A DNA stretch of 64,000 nt from Blautia sp. SC05B48 (lineage in GTDB: Bacteria; Bacillota; Clostridia; Lachnospirales; Lachnospiraceae), in NCBI RefSeq assembly GCF_005848555.1, contig NZ_CP040518.1, forward strand, positions 1,053,001 to 1,117,000, read 5' to 3'. This document shows positions 62,034-64,000 of this stretch, one piece after another. A program made the position numbers and the translations under genes. The notes beneath the pieces are model-generated. The model was not told where the DNA came from, made no database searches, and saw only the letters and a program-made list of their open reading frames with translations. Positions within the stretch are counted from its first letter, which is position 1. The number at the start of each line of letters is the position of its first letter.

Positions 62034-63180
62034 ATTTTTTTACCTTCTCCATATACGAGATCCTTCCTGTTTTTTCCAGATACTTAAGATACAGGTCAAA
62101 AACCTCCGGATCTGTTTCAAATGCTTCTTCATATTTCAGACAGCGATCATTCATCCTGGTATATCCTGCAAATGCTTTTTCCAGTTCCACATAATCTTCA
62201 TTTTTGAAGAGATTCCGGATATAGCTGAGCTTTTTGCGATAAGCCAGTGCACAGGTATATTTTTCCCCGCAGAATTTGGCATAATCCCAGCATTGTGCAA
62301 GATATTCCCGGTAATTCATTCCAAACTGCCTGCGCTTTTCCCTTTTCTTCCTGACAGAAGCAAATTTCTTCAGCTCCTTTGACTGCTGCAGAAATTCCTC
62401 GCATGGGATCAGTGTGCTGCACACCACCAGCGAGCCGGGAACATAATTTTCCATTGACTTATTTCGATAATTTTTGCCGTAGGCCCGGGTGAGATAGCTG
62501 TCTGTATTTCCCGGGACCATAAAGGATTCTCCTCCAAGCATTGCCTCCCCGGGATTTTCAAAAATATGCGCAGGAAAATAAAGATTCTGGTCAAAATATC
62601 GGAGTACATAGGTTTTTGCGCCATCCTGCGGCTGCCGGAGCAGATCCCGGAATATGCTCTTTGCCAGCCAGCCTCGTCCGCACAGGGAAAGGACTCGCAC
62701 CATCCAGATACATCCCAGCTCACGCCGGTTTCGCCACTCGCCTTTTTTTCCGTAGATCCTTTTCCATCCATCTTCGCGCATACGGTTCCAGAGATATTTT
62801 CCCTTTGGGCCATATTCACACTGCAGCGGAAGGATATTGATCCCCAGTCCCGGATGTTTGTATTTTCCGTACTCGTCCAGCTTATAAAACAACGTATCTT
62901 TATCTGTATAACGCAGAAAAAATCCGGGGAACCGGCTGTTATTCTCCATAGATTCCAGAGCTCTGCGCAGCTCCGGTTCTTCATCAAAGATATTTTTAAA
63001 TCTGGCCATATCACCGGTCTTCATATAAATATCATTGCTTGCCGGATTCATGGGAAAAGGACGCTCCGTTACCGCACAGAGGGTAAGATACGGAGAAAGA
63101 TAATATGTGATCTTATTTTTTCTGCATATGGTATCTATTTCTTTTAGAAGTTCCAGTACTTTCTGCTGTTCTCTGTTCAA
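62026..63180 (-). CDS. LicD-family transferase
   Basis: The 384-residue protein has the LicD pattern at its N-terminus: QQKVLELLKEIDTICRKNKITYYLSPYLTL, followed by FPMNPASNDIYMKTGDMARF, where the usual acidic pair is recognisable as ND. A GINILPLQ segment and a helical C-terminal part follow. LicD proteins transfer phosphocholine or related groups to surface glycans and teichoic acids. No choline uptake or activation genes are in the window, so the group transferred is unknown. Confidence 0.85.
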   Translation of the reverse strand: MNREQQKVLELLKEIDTICRKNKITYYLSPYLTLCAVTERPFPMNPASNDIYMKTGDMARFKNIFDEEPELRRALESMENNSRFPGFFLRYTDKDTLFYKLDEYGKYKHPGLGINILPLQCEYGPKGKYLWNRMREDGWKRIYGKKGEWRNRRELGCIWMVRVLSLCGRGWLAKSIFRDLLRQPQDGAKTYVLRYFDQNLYFPAHIFENPGEAMLGGESFMVPGNTDSYLTRAYGKNYRNKSMENYVPGSLVVCSTLIPCEEFLQQSKELKKFASVRKKREKRRQFGMNYREYLAQCWDYAKFCGEKYTCALAYRKKLSYIRNLFKNEDYVELEKAFAGYTRMNDRCLKYEEAFETDPEVFDLYLKYLEKTGRISYMEKVKKYV

Positions 63181-63211
63181 TACACTCTGCCTCGTTTCTG
63201 TTGATCTGTCA

Positions 63212-64000
63212 TTACAGGATCCGCTTCAGAAGCTTCTGAAGTTCTTCCTGACTTTTATACTTCTCCAGCCAGCTGTTCAGAAATTCTGTCACGTCAGCTT
63301 TCTTTGCGAAAAATCTGGTCCGCCGGCTCCCATCGTAAAGATCCTCCAGGAAGATCCTGGAAAGCTCATTTTTTATATAGGGATGCATCTCATGATCCAG
63401 TGCCATGAAATAATTTTCGAAAGCTTCCCGGGTACGCCCCTGTTTCTTCCGGATATCTCCCAGAAGCTTGTATACCTCTCCCTGCCATTCCTTGTGGACC
63501 AGAAGGCTGCGGATCTCCTCTGCCAGATATTCCATCTCGCCCTCTTCCTCACTGCACAGGATCCTGGTACGGCCCTCTGCCAGTGCTTTGGGATAGCCAA
63601 ATCTCTGCCATGCACAGGTAAGTGCCTCTTTGTACACTGGCTCCTCAAGGGTTCCCTCCCTTGGAGAATCGCCGGTGGTCCCAAGCTCTTTGCAAAGCTC
63701 TCTCACCAGCTCTTCCAGTTCCCCTTTTGTACGGACGGAAGATACCTTTGCAAGATAAAAAACGCCTCTGATCTCCTCGTCCTCCGGCATCAGTCTGCTC
63801 CAGAATTCCATCAGAGAGAGCGCTTCTGATCTTCTCTGGCTTCCAAGCAGATCCCGACAGTCCCGGATCGCCTGGGACTTCTGTTTTTTCAGGAATTTAT
63901 CAAGTTCCAGCTGCACAATGCCGTTATTGGTGCATTCTCTGGCTTTCAGATACTCTGCCATTGCTTCGTTCCGGAGGCCCTTTTTCCAGAGAAGATCGCC
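63212..64000 (-). CDS. TPR-like protein, 5' end beyond the window
   Basis: The reading frame stays open to the window edge (at least 262 residues, with an in-frame ATG at 63961). It is helical, with TPR-like stretches (EAMAEYLKARECTNNGIVQLELDKF, YKLLGDIRKKQGRTREAFENYFMALDH). It probably belongs to the same surface-glycan cluster as the LicD gene 31 bases downstream. Function unknown. Confidence 0.65.
   Translation of the reverse strand, partial: GDLLWKKGLRNEAMAEYLKARECTNNGIVQLELDKFLKKQKSQAIRDCRDLLGSQRRSEALSLMEFWSRLMPEDEEIRGVFYLAKVSSVRTKGELEELVRELCKELGTTGDSPREGTLEEPVYKEALTCAWQRFGYPKALAEGRTRILCSEEEGEMEYLAEEIRSLLVHKEWQGEVYKLLGDIRKKQGRTREAFENYFMALDHEMHPYIKNELSRIFLEDLYDGSRRTRFFAKKADVTEFLNSWLEKYKSQEELQKLLKRIL

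Noticed and set aside
60192..62087. 631-residue plus-strand frame
   Set aside because: Antisense to the ThDP enzyme; no motif, while the minus strand shows complete ThDP motifs.

Overview
The window is chromosomal DNA of a spore-forming anaerobic Firmicute, most likely a gut Lachnospiraceae (Blautia/Ruminococcus/Dorea-like). The evidence is GerA-type germination genes, a SPOCS/LysM spore-envelope protein, pyruvate formate-lyase with its activase, a fructoselysine operon, strong AGGAGG ribosome sites and Gram-positive surface enzymes. No rRNA, tRNA or CRISPR array was seen.

Left chromosomal arm (1-30.9 kb). Order: a CapA-like protein (+); glycogen branching enzyme glgB; three polysaccharide deacetylases, two of them tandem paralogues; a trigger-factor-like lipoprotein; a small membrane protein (+); DUF1934; glutamate racemase; a gerAA operon whose second gene fuses GerAB to a truncated GerAC; ispE with a GntR regulator; a SPOCS/LysM protein with a PrcB-like lipoprotein; plsC (+); pflB-pflA. 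A 0.5 kb stretch of tandem and inverted repeats follows. Next comes a fructoselysine operon (SIS deglycase, PfkB kinase, fused amino-acid-type ABC transporter) read away from its own GntR/UTRA repressor, then a D,D-carboxypeptidase.

Integrative and conjugative element (about 30.97-56.84 kb). A Tn916-family ICE of about 26 kb lies between the carboxypeptidase promoter and rplA. It has int, xis, Orf8- and Orf7-like regulators, Orf13-Orf17, two ardA genes, Orf19 (TcpD), MobT relaxase (Orf20), oriT, FtsK-like coupling protein (Orf21), Orf22/23 and a large LPXTG-type thioester/VaFE adhesin. No tet(M) is present; its slot downstream of orf13 holds an AraC-GNAT fusion, a MATE pump and a GntR-controlled ABC transporter. 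Three further accessory units (DUF3781 plus effector-binding protein; alpha/beta hydrolase; MBL-fold hydrolase) sit between conserved transfer genes. Each ends in nearly the same terminator, and two lie in tandem between identical 65-bp direct repeats that carry the 3' end of orf19 and a promoter. This cassette-like cargo loading is the most unusual feature of the window.

Right chromosomal arm (56.84-64 kb). The rpmG-secE-nusG-rplK-rplA operon ends in a strong terminator just before the ICE. Upstream of it on the same strand is an apparent surface-glycan cluster: a TPR-like protein cut by the window edge, a LicD-type transferase, an acetolactate-synthase-like ThDP enzyme and a short-chain dehydrogenase.
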